From: Collybiopsis luxurians FD-317 M1
Taxonomy: Eukaryota; Basidiomycota; Agaricomycetes; Agaricales; Omphalotaceae
Assembly: GCA_000827265.1 (NCBI GenBank)
Contig: KN834764.1
Location: 198,387 to 262,386 of the forward strand
Length of the DNA: 64,000 nucleotides
Direction of reading: 5' to 3'
Shown here: positions 32,930 to 48,830 of the stretch, one piece after another
Position numbering within the stretch: the stretch's first letter is position 1
Layout: each line of letters opens with the position of its first letter
Translations under genes and position numbers: made by a program
The notes under the pieces: model-generated
The model's input: the letters and a program-made list of their open reading frames with translations, nothing else
Told to the model about the DNA's origin: nothing
Database searches by the model: none

Positions 32930-33260
32930 CTTACATAAGTACATCCGGGAGTTTGCACTTCGTCTCGGTTGGCTCCACAGCCAAATCTGCGGCCGTTGGG
33001 ACAGTAGATTAGCTGTCCCCAGATAAATGAGAGTGTTACTGCACGCCCTTCAAATGCACTTTACCTAAAATAAAAAAGCAGCATGTCTGAGATATTTTTG
33101 AATGTCCCTGCAGATGATCGAGCAATAGCACCTGGCGGCGCATATATCCACAACCTCACCGAGTAGACCAGACCCATCATTGAGACCAAGTTCAGCATAG
33201 TCTGAAGCTCCCGGCTCGATAGCAGCAATTGAAAATCTGAACATGCATATATCTCAATAT
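32930..33260 (-). CDS. Possible exons of a small cysteine-rich protein
   Basis: On the minus strand, after an acceptor CATGTTCAG near 33240, the frame reads FSIAAIEPGASDYAELGL, GLLGEVVDICAARCYC and SIICRDIQKYLR. After a second acceptor (CTGGGGACAG near 33020) it reads LIYCPNGRRFGCGANRDEV and QTPGCTY, with a donor GTAAGTTC behind it. Clustered cysteines suggest a small secreted protein. Neither the start nor the last exon was found. Confidence 0.3.
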
Positions 33261-33299
33261 ATCTGATTATATGCTTATTTCTATGATAACGAAGTGGTT

Positions 33300-33971
33300 G
33301 CTGAGTGTGATCAAATTTCCTACTGTTCGTAAGCTTAAGCCTAGTCGCCTTCAGGACTCGAACTAGCTCAAAATGTCTTGACTTCCGTGTAAAAGATCCT
33401 GAGTCGTATGTACGTACACCTTTTCATTCCAACACCGACAGATGAACGGACCTTCGGAACGTACTGAGCTGGGGAAGGGTATACAAGTCCCTTTCTACTC
33501 GCTCAGTTATTGAAAGGCGGAACCACGTTTTAAAATGTAGCAGAGGACCTTTCCCCGTTATTCTATAGGCCCAATTACTTCGAGATCAATACTCGTCACG
33601 TTGAAGACGCGCTGCAGAACTCGGGTAGAATACAGTCGACACTTTGGGGAACATAAAGATTGATTACCTCGAATCCCGCTCAAAGTAGCACGCTGGTACT
33701 TCGAACCGGATATGTGGCTCGAGCTGAGGAATGGTGAGTCTAGAGCAAGTGGTAATTACTGGGTGTTTATTATAATATACTACGACGGGAATGGCAGTAT
33801 CGGAAGAGAGTCACCTGGAGAACTCCTCACAATACCGCCAGACATGTAAAGTGCGTAAATACATTAGGCGTACAAATCTGGAATCGCAAGTGCTACAGCT
33901 CTGGTGCGTACGTGATAAGTTACATGAAGAATGAAGATCTAGGAAGATCGTTGGTGGTGGCATTTGAACGG
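33300..33971. other. Stretch without a supported gene
   Basis: No coding exon is recognised. The exon containing the stop codon of the zinc-finger gene begins at 33972. Confidence 0.35.
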
Positions 33972-35312
33972 TCATCGCTTTGGTTCTCGTGTCTCCCATT
34001 CGTCTGGGGATAGCAGTTCGCCGGAGCTGTGCTTTAAGTTTCTGTGAACCAAGCGAACATGCCTTCAAAAATTCAACATTCAGTGACCAACTCGACAATA
34101 AAACAGCTTCTTGAACAGCGGAGATATCGGTACTCACCGTAACATATTGCTTCTTACTCCGAATCTTCGAGAGCAACCTTCTTCTGGACATTCAAAGTCT
34201 GAAAAATAGCAAGCAAACAAGGGAGAGAATGATGGTTGAATGTAAGATGAGCGCGATTTTTAGTGGATTGAACAAAAAAGTACATTACCTTGGTCTCCAG
34301 TGTGTGAGATGATGTGAGTCTGTCATTCGAAACCATGGTAAGTATCTCGTGTAGAATTCCGTCGATGTGAACGTATGCATAGAGACAGCAGACAGGGCAC
34401 TCTTCCGATGTCCAGGAGGTCATTGATAATCAGGACAAAGGATAATTATACAAATTAAGAGTGCCCCGTCGAAGCATAAGATGCGGTATACATTCGGCTC
34501 GCCACACATCGATTCAAGAAGACTAGACTCCTCACCTTTAAGGCACTAGGTCGAAGAAAACTCTTCCCACAATACTCACATGTGTAATTGAGCTTCCCGC
34601 TAGCAATTTCCCCGGCGTAACTATCTCCCGGCTCAGAATTAAGGTTGTAGGCGCTGCCTGAGACCGATCCAGCGGAGGTGGGATAGTGGTTGAACGGCGT
34701 CGGTGTGGAGGTGACGCCGTGGGGTGAGGCAGGAAGTTGGCTTGAACCCGGCACCGAGCTGCTTGAGCCGAATCTTTCCTGGTGGCCAGTGGAAGGTCCG
34801 TATGGATGGTAGATATACCCGGAGCTCGAGGGTACCCGATCGTACTGCCGGGGAGACTGAGGTAAGTAAGAACCTTGGCCACTGGACCAATTTCGAGGGC
34901 TCGGTTCACCGGGAGGGTTCCGGGCTGAACGTGGGGGGCTCCCATTTGAAAACCCCTGGTTAGATATGTGTGCGGGCATTAGGGAAACGGCATGCGCCCC
35001 ATGACTTAGACTTCGATATTCCTTCCCAGGGAGGCCAGCTCCGTAGTGAGGAACAGCGTAAGGCTAGGTTCCGGTTAACGACTAGCGGCAATAACAAGAT
35101 CTGTAAAAGAGATACTTACTGTCATTAATGCCTGGTTCATTGGCGAGCTGGGAGGGTTATGCGTGGCTGAATATGGGGTTCGTGAGTAGCGGTTTTGAGA
35201 ATTTGTTTCTGGCTCAATACCTGGACCTACGGTTGAGAGAATGTCCGTTGAAACCTATCTAACGCCGACATGACGTACCGTGCAGAAGCTGCGAGATAGG
35301 TGGAAGTGACAT
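33972..35312 (-). CDS. C2H2 zinc-finger transcription regulator, two fingers (283 aa)
   Basis: Exons 35279-35312, 35120-35226, 34536-35063, 34289-34319, 34138-34198 and 33972-34062, all in phase. The N-terminal two thirds is Ser/Pro/Tyr-rich and probably disordered (MSLPPISQLLHGPG, NPPSSPMNQ, GSSSSVPGSSQLP). The fingers are at the C-terminus: YTCEYCGKSFLRPSALK with THIISH (spacing C2-C12-H3-H), and FECPEEGCSRRFGVRSNM with LRHVRLVH. Finger 1 is divided by a 216-base intron just before its histidines, and the next exon has only 31 bases. The protein should bind DNA in the nucleus; its targets are unknown. Confidence 0.85.
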
Positions 35313-36232
35313 ATCACTTTTCCTGTCGTTAGAGTATTCTCGTGAACTCGAAGGCATGAGCTACCTCCACTCGACCGCTTTGGCTTATATACTCGTTCGT
35401 CCATCAAGAACTTTGACTTATTCCAGAAAAGGACAGGACAGCTTTGATGGCTACATCCGCCTCCGTAAATGTTATGTTTCCTGTTTCATGTCTGATCCAG
35501 CGTTCAGTCCGTGGGTCACAGCTAAATGATCAAGTGGAATTGAGACCCTGCAGGCAGAAGGCCCGCAACGGGATACGCTACCGCGTACAGCATTGAAAGG
35601 ATCGGAAAATACTCCTGAGATCACTAATCGAACCAAAATTCGGTCAATTTGGTCAGGCCGCATAATAATTATGTACCTTCAATACGAAAGAAGACCGGCT
35701 GGAAAGGCCCTGACCGAACGACTTCCTCAACTACCAATCATTGTACTAGGTAGCGTTTAAGACTAAAATGGCGCATCTAGAAAGATATCAACACTAGAAG
35801 GAAGCGATTGGAAAGATATAGAGTACATGAGTGCGCGAATTCGGATGTTGAGAAGACGTATTTTACCGGACAAGTCGTATGCCTGCAAGTCTATCAATTG
35901 AGATTGTTCGGGCATTGACATCGCTCCGTAATTGCCTCGGATCCTGAATATGATTTTGCCTCAGGCATGAAGATAATTGTTATATGTACTCTAACGCCGT
36001 TACATGTCTAATATTGCCAGAGACGGAATGATTGCAAGACAATCAAGGTGCCATTCTGGTAATTTGGACGTGAGACGCAGAAGCACAGATTCACATTATT
36101 TGTTGGACCTTGACGGTGACGGAACTGGGAAAACTCCATACAGCCACCAGCGCTTATTATGCCGATTGTGAATTAGCGCGCGGCGGTGCCTGGGCGTTTA
36201 ATATTTTATCCCTCTGCTCCGCTACCTCCACC
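35313..36232. other. Divergent intergenic region between the zinc-finger gene and the SNF1 gene
   Basis: About 900 bases without coding character. It must hold the promoters of both divergent genes. No single element stands out. Confidence 0.45.
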
Positions 36233-38563
<2,331 letters not shown>

Positions 38564-39107
38564 ATTCGGCTTTGTATTTCCTTATTGGGCAGACTGCGTC
38601 TAGCTCTGTCGGTTTTTCTTTCTTTTCTTTCTTTTGCTTAGTATTTCTACCTGTTGTACATCTTACGCACGTGTTCCAAAGACCAAGGTTGGCCGAGAAG
38701 GAGGAGAGGGGAGTATCTGTACATATATATACCTGTATACGCTAAATATTGTACGCCGTGAATTTCTCATACTGATACACACTTATATATCTAACTTGCT
38801 TGTACCTGCTCTTGGGATGCGATTCCGGCCTTGTAATGTAGCGCTCCTGAGCCGTCACCCCGTCGAACATCAAAGATCTAGTCAAGAAAATACAAGGATA
38901 ATATATGGAGGCATCGTTCTTGAGGTATTAACAATTAGCTAGTCGTACAAGGGAAGAAGAGATGGTACGCAAGCTGTGATACGACAAACATGATACATGT
39001 ATGGATGTATGGAACGAATAAGGGATGCAGGAAGAAAGAAATCCGCGAAAGGAAATCAAACCAGTGGAGAAAAAAAAAAAAAAACACCTCGTTCGTGAAT
39101 ATGAACA
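38564..39107. other. Convergent intergenic region
   Basis: It lies between the end of the SNF1 gene and the end of the minus-strand membrane protein gene. It includes a 15-base A run near 39071 and no gene. Confidence 0.45.
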
Positions 39108-40016
39108 TCAGATCTTCGTAGGCCGACGACGAGATGCTGCAAAGCTGACCGCAGAAGCGATGGCGGTGAACAGGATCGTGAACCAAGGCAAGATAGCTAC
39201 CAGGCGCACTGCGAAACAACATGGTCTGGTTAGTAACCGGAGCAATTGCTAAAAAAAGAACAAGGCCAATACTCACGATAGCCAATCTTCCGATACGTTG
39301 TTTCGAAACCCAACTCGTTCTGAATTATCTGGACGAGAGCAGGGTTGATCTCCACACCACCCGAGAACGCACGGACTCCAGCACTACGCGTGGCGAAAAA
39401 GTGCGTGAACGGTATCTGGGTCGCAAAGAGCCATATAGCGCAGAACGCCAGCGATATCGATTCAAAAGGCAGTATGCGATTTGATAGACGGGCAGACCGT
39501 GTCAAACTCGTCGGAGATGTCTTGCGGGTCGAGCTCATTGCAGACAAGAGGATGACCATGTAGATGAAGGTGAGCAAAGCGATCAAGGCCGAAACCGTGG
39601 TAATAACCACGCCGGTGTGGAAGACGTCTTTGCATCCGAATACCGTTGGAGTGAGTAAGGGAAGGATCGAGGGATTTGGAGTGAGTAAGGCAGCAACTGA
39701 ATGGTAGCAGACTTATTCGCTTACCGTTGTCCTCTACGTCAAGAGTTGTTCCGGGAGGCAAGATCTTCCTGACAGAGCTCTGCTGCTGATTCGATTTAAC
39801 GAGAGCGTTCAGACCTGCGTGAGTGAACAAGAAAATTCAATCAGCTGTGGTCCAAAATTTGCCAGCATTTCAGGGCAGTACTGGGAGGTAGAAAGCTTCA
39901 AAAAGCTGTAAATTAAACGTACCAGCACTTCCAGCAATAACAGCCCACGCAAAGGCCATAAACAGCGAGATCAGGCGAGGCATTCTGAGCGGGATGCTTG
40001 CAGTGGAAGAAGACAT
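39108..40016 (-). CDS. Four-helix membrane protein (211 aa)
   Basis: Exons 39923-40016, 39725-39814, 39277-39627 and 39108-39208, all in phase. Four hydrophobic segments are seen: LISLFMAFAWAVIAGSAG, VVITTVSALIALLTFIYMVI, ISLAFCAIWLFATQIPFTHF and VAILPWFTILFTAIASAVSF. Between helices 3 and 4 is a conserved-looking loop with FSGGVEINPALVQIIQNELG, and the C-terminus is basic (SRRRPTKI). The four-helix layout recalls MARVEL-type proteins, but no defining motif is present. Probably a membrane protein of the secretory path; function unknown. Confidence 0.75.
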
Positions 40017-41168
40017 AGTGGTGGTTGGAAACGAAGAAGATCCTCCCGGAAACTAATTCCAACTCCAATCCTCTTTTTAATTTATTCATGCTGTCACTGT
40101 CTGACGATACGAGGAAGAGTAATTGTGCTCACGTGACCTGGTGGCAAATAAGTGCCGAGGGACCCCGAGTGCTAATCACCGATCGTGTCATTTTCAATTT
40201 TGATATGTGATATGACTAGCTTTGACCGTGTGGCATACCCGGGCAAAGATTGAGCAAGAAATAAGGCCGGTAGAGTTGCAGCAGGGCACAGAAAGAAGCT
40301 GAAAATTATCCAAATTTTCTGCGTTCGGCTTGTGGCGTAAATTTTAGCCCTAAAAACTCGGTTCTCTTCCCGTTGACTCAATCAACAGCCAGGCAATGAC
40401 CACACGGTTTACCATACGACTAAAATATCACCTGTGCTAACTACTTTCAGATCGAGCGCGCAATACTAAATGTCTATTTGACGAAGACGCTCATAATGTT
40501 GTTCAATTCAAAACGGGTTCGAAGTCTATGGAAGGTTATTTTTGCGTATATCTTGCTGCGGTGGTGTTGCAGAGGCTCCAGCCGTGCCATACGAATACCG
40601 GTACCTCGCCGGTACCTGTAAACCATTCCATGTTGCATCGGAGTCAAATCACACCAGTTCCGGTACTTGCATTTGAGATTGGTACCCGAATATTCCAAAT
40701 GTCATCCGGTACGTACCTAAGCCGAACATTGCATCATCAGTCAACTGGTCAACGTCGGGTTGATCATTGATTCCTACCTCATTTTCGGAGGGGTGACAGC
40801 GGTCTGAGCCTAATATCACCGGATTTGCCTTACCAACAACCTCAACGATACCTAGCACTTTATAGCCAAGTTTTGGGTACTAGCCTTTTGTCACTAAGCG
40901 CGACAACGAAAGGTCGATACTTTATTGGTAATCAACGCCGCGGCGTACACCTTTGCTCACGATAGAAATAAGACCGAGAACTCCCTCGCGTTAGAGTACT
41001 TATCCAGATTTCGCGTCCCTTTACTCCGTCAGCGGGAAAATGATGATCTGGCGGTGGAGAACCATTGCCTTACAATCTGGTCACTTTGTCAGAGGCCGAA
41101 AAATATGAAACCCATGTCATCTAAATTCCCTTCAAGTCTAAAAATTACCGAGAAGAAAAAAATCTAAG
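40017..41168. other. Intergenic region with CCGGTACC-like repeats
   Basis: 40590-40720 contains several CCGGTAC words (ATACCGGTACC, GCCGGTACC, TTCCGGTACTTG, ATCCGGTACG) in both orientations. Otherwise nothing is supported. Confidence 0.35.
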
Positions 41169-42668
<1,500 letters not shown>

Positions 42669-44379
42669 GTTGTCGTGATTGAGAAGTGCTGAGTGAAAAG
42701 AGAAAGCTGAGTCTGTTGCGAGTTGAAGAAGATTCAGCTCCAGGGCCAGCTTTTATACCATAGCGAGGCTTAATGGCTGCTCACTAAGAGAATGGATGAC
42801 TGTACGCTCAGGGTAAATTTCATTGCCTCCCGGATCCAAGGCGAATTCTAAGTATGGGACGTTGAAGCGTTTTTTGACTCAGGGTACGATGAGTAATGAG
42901 TCTAGGAAGGGAGGATTACTACAACACTCTAGTTGAATATGCTGACTGATGCACCTAGAAGAACGCTATTTTTTCTTCCTTTAATGCTGGACCCTGGCTA
43001 ACGCCGACCAATGGGGCAGCGGACTGAACGTTCGTTCCTTGTCAATGAATACTAGATGAATAAGCAAAGATCGAGACAGCATTGAAGGCGAAACCATACC
43101 TCAGATTAGATTACACAGGAAAGTTCAAGAAGCATAAGGCTCGATGATATCGGTGTATGAATCAGAAGCACATATCACCCCAAAAAAGAAAGAACTTGGC
43201 GGCGCCGGGTGTCGGAACTCGGCATGTACATCTGGCTTCGTGCCGCTAGCACGCCATCAGAATGAACCCACCCGTTTTTGTTTAATAACGCTAACCTTTG
43301 ACATCTCGTGTCCCATTTCTACCCTTGCACCAGCTAAGTGTCAAGGAGGATTCCATCTTTTTCCAGCCGAAGATTTTGGGTTCGACTCTAACGCGGGCCG
43401 AAAAACTTCAGTCGCTCCGCGCCCTACGGCACACATTCAGCACCCCATGCGTGGCTAGCGAGCTGTTCCTCCACCTCCGTTTCGGGGGAGAATTAGCTTC
43501 GGTTGGGCACGGCGAGATATTGAAGTTGAGAGCGAAAGCTACTGAAATGATGTTTGTGCACAATGTGCTGGCATTCTAGCTGCAAGCTGCAAGGCAACAT
43601 TAAGGTCCGTCAATGAGATGGTGTTGAAAGGGTAGGTATGAGTATTAATGATACGAGGCAGATGATGAAAAAGAAGAAGGTTCGACTGGTCAAAGGGGTC
43701 TCATTGCAATTTTTCAATCACAATGTAGTACCTAATCGCAGTCATGGCTGGCGCAGACTGAGAGACTGGAAGCAGAGAGGTGGGTTTGATAATCCGGCAC
43801 TCGTTGAGAGTAAATATGTCGAAACAAACAAACTACTCTGCATAATGATGTTGGCGGACGACTTGAAGAGCTTGCCGCTTCTGGGAACCTAGAAGTGACA
43901 ACATTTCTTGAGATACTTAATGGACATATCAAGGTAATGCAATATCGTTATTCAAAGACAAGTTGAAAGAATAGAATCCAATCTCAAAAACGTCAAATTC
44001 AGCAAACAGTGCTTCAAGGCCCAGTGGACTCTAGAGATTACCCTGCACTCAATCTGAAAAGTCAATTCTTGGCATGCGATATGTCGCCGTCTGTGAGACT
44101 TAGCACTCACCCTCGCACACCACTTGATTGTTGTGTGAGGCGCGAGATAGCCAGATGAATTGTCAGAACCGAATACTTACCGATCCCCACGGACCAGGGG
44201 TTTCTTTGACTTGCTGTTCAAGGACAGCCACTCAAATCTGTATACATCTTTAATCAAGCAGACCTCATGACAAAGGCGAATGCCAGTTTACCATAACGTG
44301 TGGCGCAAACATTCTGATCTCACAAAGCAAATGAATTCACTGCTTAGGAAGGTGCGGCCCAAAAGATGTCAAATCGTAT
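42669..44379. other. Stretch without a supported gene
   Basis: 1.7 kb with only short open frames (for example 43144-43458). No domain, repeat or RNA gene was recognised. Confidence 0.4.
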
Positions 44380-46900
44380 ATGTTCAGTTGCGAGATGCAC
44401 ACAGTTTGCATTGCTATTCGCTCTTTGTGCTTCGTACGATTTGCTATGAATCCCCACAGTCGAAATCTAGTTTCCACTCTGGCACAAATTATATTCAAAT
44501 TTTGGCATATTCTTCGACGTTTCTTCCTTCGATTATCTCAAAAGCTGTCTAAAGCTGTAGGCAGGAAGAAGCCCGCAACACTGCTGACGCTGTTAAGGGC
44601 TGAGTCCGATTCCACGACGTTCACGATAAAATCAGGTCAGTTTTGCGCCAGCGAAACACCTCCATCTACCGCAGTACAGTCTCCTACCCCAGTTCCCCCG
44701 GTCCAGTCATCGGATATCAATCAAGACATGCGTTATATTCCACTGGCGAAATCAGATGCAACTACACACGTTCCCGATACGAGTCCCTCTGTGAGCTCTG
44801 AAGGCAACGTCACAACTGTCGCTGTCACAGAGCTCAAGGCACAATCCAACAAGATAGGACCACTTTTCTATGCAATTGCTCCGTCTGAATTTGAGAGATA
44901 TGAAAGGAGTGACACCGTGTAAGTGGAAGAAGACTTGCTGCTAAGGGGCTTATTACCATTGATTTTTCAACTTTTATAGTTCAAATGCACAGATTAATAT
45001 TGAGATTCCGCGAGGAACTCTTTCTTTAGACCAGTGAGGAGCCTCCGATGGGTATGTTGTAGTCCCAATAATCATATATACAGAGAGAGTCCGAAAGAAT
45101 GGATGAGGCATTTACACCCAGAAGGGGCGCAATATTTTCACTTGAAACACGCAGTAAGCTACAGGATTTTTTTTTTATCTATAGCTCCATATTCACAACA
45201 ACATTCCGGTTCTTATGGCTAAGTAGCTCTTTATGGTCTACACTGACGCAGATCTATTCAACAAGGTGATAATGTCCCAGGTGGAGAAATTTTTAGAACA
45301 AGTTGTAGAATTTGTTCTACAACATCAGCAAGAATTCAGTATCCATTTTGATGCAAGGACCGTGGATCTTGTGCTGGATATCACTTACGTGAATGATTCT
45401 GACCTAGTGTGTGGATATTATTTCGCACATCATCAAAATCGGATGATCTTTTGGGCGGAAGACTTTCCAGCTTCAAGGCGTCTCTGGTCAGACATGAAAG
45501 GTGTAACCTCTAAGTTACATATCTGTGGGTTGAATGATATTTACTAAATATTATGCTTAAGACTTCTTGGCATCATATAGTACATGCAATGCAAGCACAA
45601 TATTGGTTGGTGTCTGACAAATTCCTGGTTATATCCAAGTTGACTGAAGATAGGGAGCATTGTTCACTTTTCCCTTGCTCTCGACCGCTCTCTCAAGAAA
45701 TCATCGAACAAGTACGGGACATCCTCATTCATGCAATTGCAGGTACGTGTGTGTGTGTGAACAGCCATCTGTATCTTCAATCTTCGGATCAAGCCCATTC
45801 TGAGTTATTCATTAGACAGCTTGATATCTAAAACTGCAATCCATCCATATTCAACTCAGCAAATGGAAAGCATGTTAGCAATCATTCCTACAATACTTCC
45901 CTCAGAAACAGATTGTGGAGGTTTATCACGAACTGTGTACCGAATATTGAAGATCTTTAGTAAGTCTTTATCAGTTTAATAGCAAGTAATAACACATAAT
46001 GAGTATTGATGCTATAGCCAAAGAACAATTTTTCCACTTTCATGGGGAACCTACAGCGCGCTTAGATTTTGGAAGATCCGTGTATAACAGAGCGGCTTCA
46101 AGCACTGCCCCATACTGGTTCCACTTTCTAGCAGCAGTTTGTCTGTGTGCACCATATCAACATCTAGACCAGATCAAGGGAATGTTTTCAGATAGTCTAC
46201 TCAGTTATCCACGGTGGACCCAATTTACTCAAAAAATGGTTGAAGAGTGGACCGATTTAACACTTTATGTAAGTACTGATAGTTGAGTCTCACAATGGAA
46301 CTGACATTAATTTGAATTAAGTCAACTGTGATGCTTAATGCCAATATAGCATTCCTTTCGGTACAGTCTATCGACTCAATCCCTTCGCAATCTCCCATCA
46401 AGGTGGCTATTTATATTTCCGGTATTACATCACTCGGTAGTATAACTGTTGGATTATTGCTTCTTCGTCGGACCAGGTCAAAAGAGTTGGAAAAAAATGC
46501 AAGTTACAAATTTGTTTCTCGGCTCTCAGTAAAAGATCCTGATATTTGATCCACAAGCTCCATTTACTGCAGAACAGTACTGGGTTCATGCAGCTAGCCA
46601 TTTTGTACAGTCTACCATATGTGTTTCTACTGTGGGGGTGCGCTTCTATTCCTTTGCATGTACTCAAAAAATCCCAGTGGAGCTTATTGCTGACATATCA
46701 ACAGGATGATATCATTTGCCCTAGCATTTGCCCTGATTTGTTTCCAGAATACATCAAGTTGGACCTGGGCATTATCTACTTTGCTATGGATTTCTCTACT
46801 TATCACTGTGGTTTTCTACAGTGTTATTCTCCAGAAACCTCATTTGCAATACATTCACTTGGTAGATATCCGTAGAATTGTGGCTTCATTGAAGAGATAA
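44380..46900 (+). CDS. WW-domain-type membrane protein, basidiomycete family (645 aa)
   Basis: Exons 44380-44918, 44980-45033, 45084-45153, 45227-45524, 45581-45605, 45654-45742, 45816-45959, 46018-46268, 46322-46528, 46573-46637 and 46705-46900; every junction keeps phase. After a basic, partly hydrophobic N-terminus and a Ser/Thr/Pro-rich linker comes a degenerate WW-like segment, PKEWMRHLHPEGAQYFH. It is followed by the family block VYTDADLFNKVI, VDLVLDITYVND, CGYYFAHHQNRMIFWAEDF and QYWEHCSLFPC. Later blocks are FFHFHGEPTARL, LNANIAFLSVQSID and helices such as SGITSLGSITVGLLLLR, GFMQLAILYSLPYVFLLWG and LLWISLLITVVFYSVIL. Function unknown; the end is certainly membrane-embedded. The second WW tryptophan is missing, so proline-motif binding is doubtful. 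Confidence 0.85.
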
Positions 46901-47039
46901 TGGAAACTTTCATGAACATGAACATAACTTTGGTTACTGGCAAGGCAAACAATACTATCTAGACAGTGCAGTAATTTATTAAATGTTATTTGTAAAAGTT
47001 GATTGTGCACTTTCTTTTTTTTTTTCACACATAATCATT

Positions 47040-47800
47040 ATCTATCCCAAGTCGGCTCCACCGAGTAATTATTGGAGTCTGAAAACTCACTTGGATCCTC
47101 CAGGTTTTTGTACCCCTTCAGATCCTTTTCCGCCTGTGGTAATTGTCACAGGGTAGTCTTTTCCCTTGCCAAGGTCTTCATCATCGACCCTGTTATCATT
47201 ACAGCTGAGTGAAGTCTGACATTGTATCACCCTGGCACCTACTGAAGCACAAAATCAGGATCATCGGGATCTATGGACTCCAAATTATATTTAGAAGCTA
47301 AAGAAAAAAAAAGATCAGATAATGGAGGTGCTACGGTTTCTTTTCTCACTTTCATTTGGTTTCTTTGCTGCACTTAATTGATTGCTGTCTTTTTTGTCAA
47401 GATTACTGGACAGAAATTTTTATCAATGGCCCAAGTACAAGAACTAGGTTTCAAATACTCACTTTTGCTCAGTCATCTCGCTTTTCAAATTTGATGATTC
47501 AGAAGGCAACGACAATTCGGCAGAATTGGGACGCCTTAATCTTGTGCCTTATATCTCCTTTCAAGTACAATGTCAGGCACAAGTTACTTGCCCAAAACGT
47601 GATGCTTTGCTCAGAGGCACAAAAAGGTAAGGAACTTTGAAAGGTACAATCCCGCTAACCACGCAAGAGCAACTAACTGATTATCAAACGAGCCCGGTGT
47701 TCTCAGTGGCGTAACAATTATCATTTTAAATTCAACAGTGTTATCTAGTTTTCCCTTAGCTTTATCGGTGGACTTTATGGTATTGCTTGGCACTGCTGTA
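47040..47800 (-). CDS. Possible multi-exon gene fragments
   Basis: Three minus-strand stretches look coding and have splice-like borders: NTIKSTDKAKGKLDNTVEF with KMIIVTPLRTPGSF before a GTTAGT donor near 47680; NSAELSLPSESSNLKSEM with TEQK before GTGAGT near 47460; and YNLESIDPDDPDFVLQ joined over a 53-base intron to VDDEDLGKGKDYPVTITT and GGKGSEGVQKPGGSK near 47090-47290. They could not be joined into one phase-consistent model, and part of the + strand is also open. Low certainty. Confidence 0.25.
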
Positions 47801-48830
47801 CTGGAAAATTAATTTAAAAAATGAGCAGAGCTGGTGCACAGTGAGGATCGAGCCGAATAAGCTAGTGGGGTTTGCTCGTCCCTAAAAGAGCTTTCCAGGC
47901 ACATACTGTTCAAATTAAGACAGTGGGAATGAATTCGAGCTCCACATGTAGTCTGTCAAAAATCAACTTGATGTCCGATATTGCCCCGGAAAAGATACTG
48001 CAGATCATACGTCTGAGAGAAACAAAAAGTGTGCTGGTTAGAAGTCTATCATGTAAGTAGCGCGCGGTATCTCTCTGAATTATATTTACTATTGCTCTCA
48101 GATCCCAACATTTTACAGCATTTGTAAGTCATCTGCCTAGTCTCCTGTCAGCAGAGAACATGATAAGTCAGTCTACGAACCTTCCTGCGATGTCGTCGGG
48201 TTTTCACTAGTGATTGGAAGATGATGGGCATGTGGCGCACGCCGCCCATTATTACGAAAGCTATCTCTTCACTCAATCGGTGTTTTTTTCAAAAGATGTG
48301 GGCTGAATTGTTCCGCATTCTTTCATGTACCGTAAAAGCTCATTGTTCAATGTTCAGCCCATGCGCGAAATGACACCATTCTCAATTTCTTCCACCTCAA
48401 GCGAAAAGAACCAATTTACGGTATGACCCGAAGAATTGTCAATAATGCCAACATTTACCGTTTCAAATTCACGATTGATTCTTCCTCAAACGTTCTGTCC
48501 TGACAACTGTCATGCTCCACAAATAATGTGATGCCAGCTGACAGAAATTGAAATGATAAGCATGTATGAGGTTTACTGATTTGAATTTTGCCTTATGCAA
48601 TAGGTTTTTATGTCAAGTTGTTTCTCGATTAGGGGTATCGAATGATGCCTAAGATAATAATATAATCTTGACTGAAATGAGATAAAAGGAACAGTTTCCT
48701 TAATTCACGCCTGGCAAAAAATCCACCCAACCCAATCTCAGTGAGTAGCAAATGCTCTTTGTACGATGAATTCCCAAATTAATAAACTAATACAGCCAGA
48801 GACTATTTCTCGGTAACTCAAGGAACAAAA
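47801..48830. other. Upstream region of the caspase-like gene
   Basis: About 1 kb without a supported gene. It is the presumed promoter of the gene at 48831. Confidence 0.4.

Noticed and set aside
40590..40720. CCGGTACC words as a regulatory array or attachment site
   Set aside because: Spacing is irregular and no neighbouring gene is close enough to tie them to a function.
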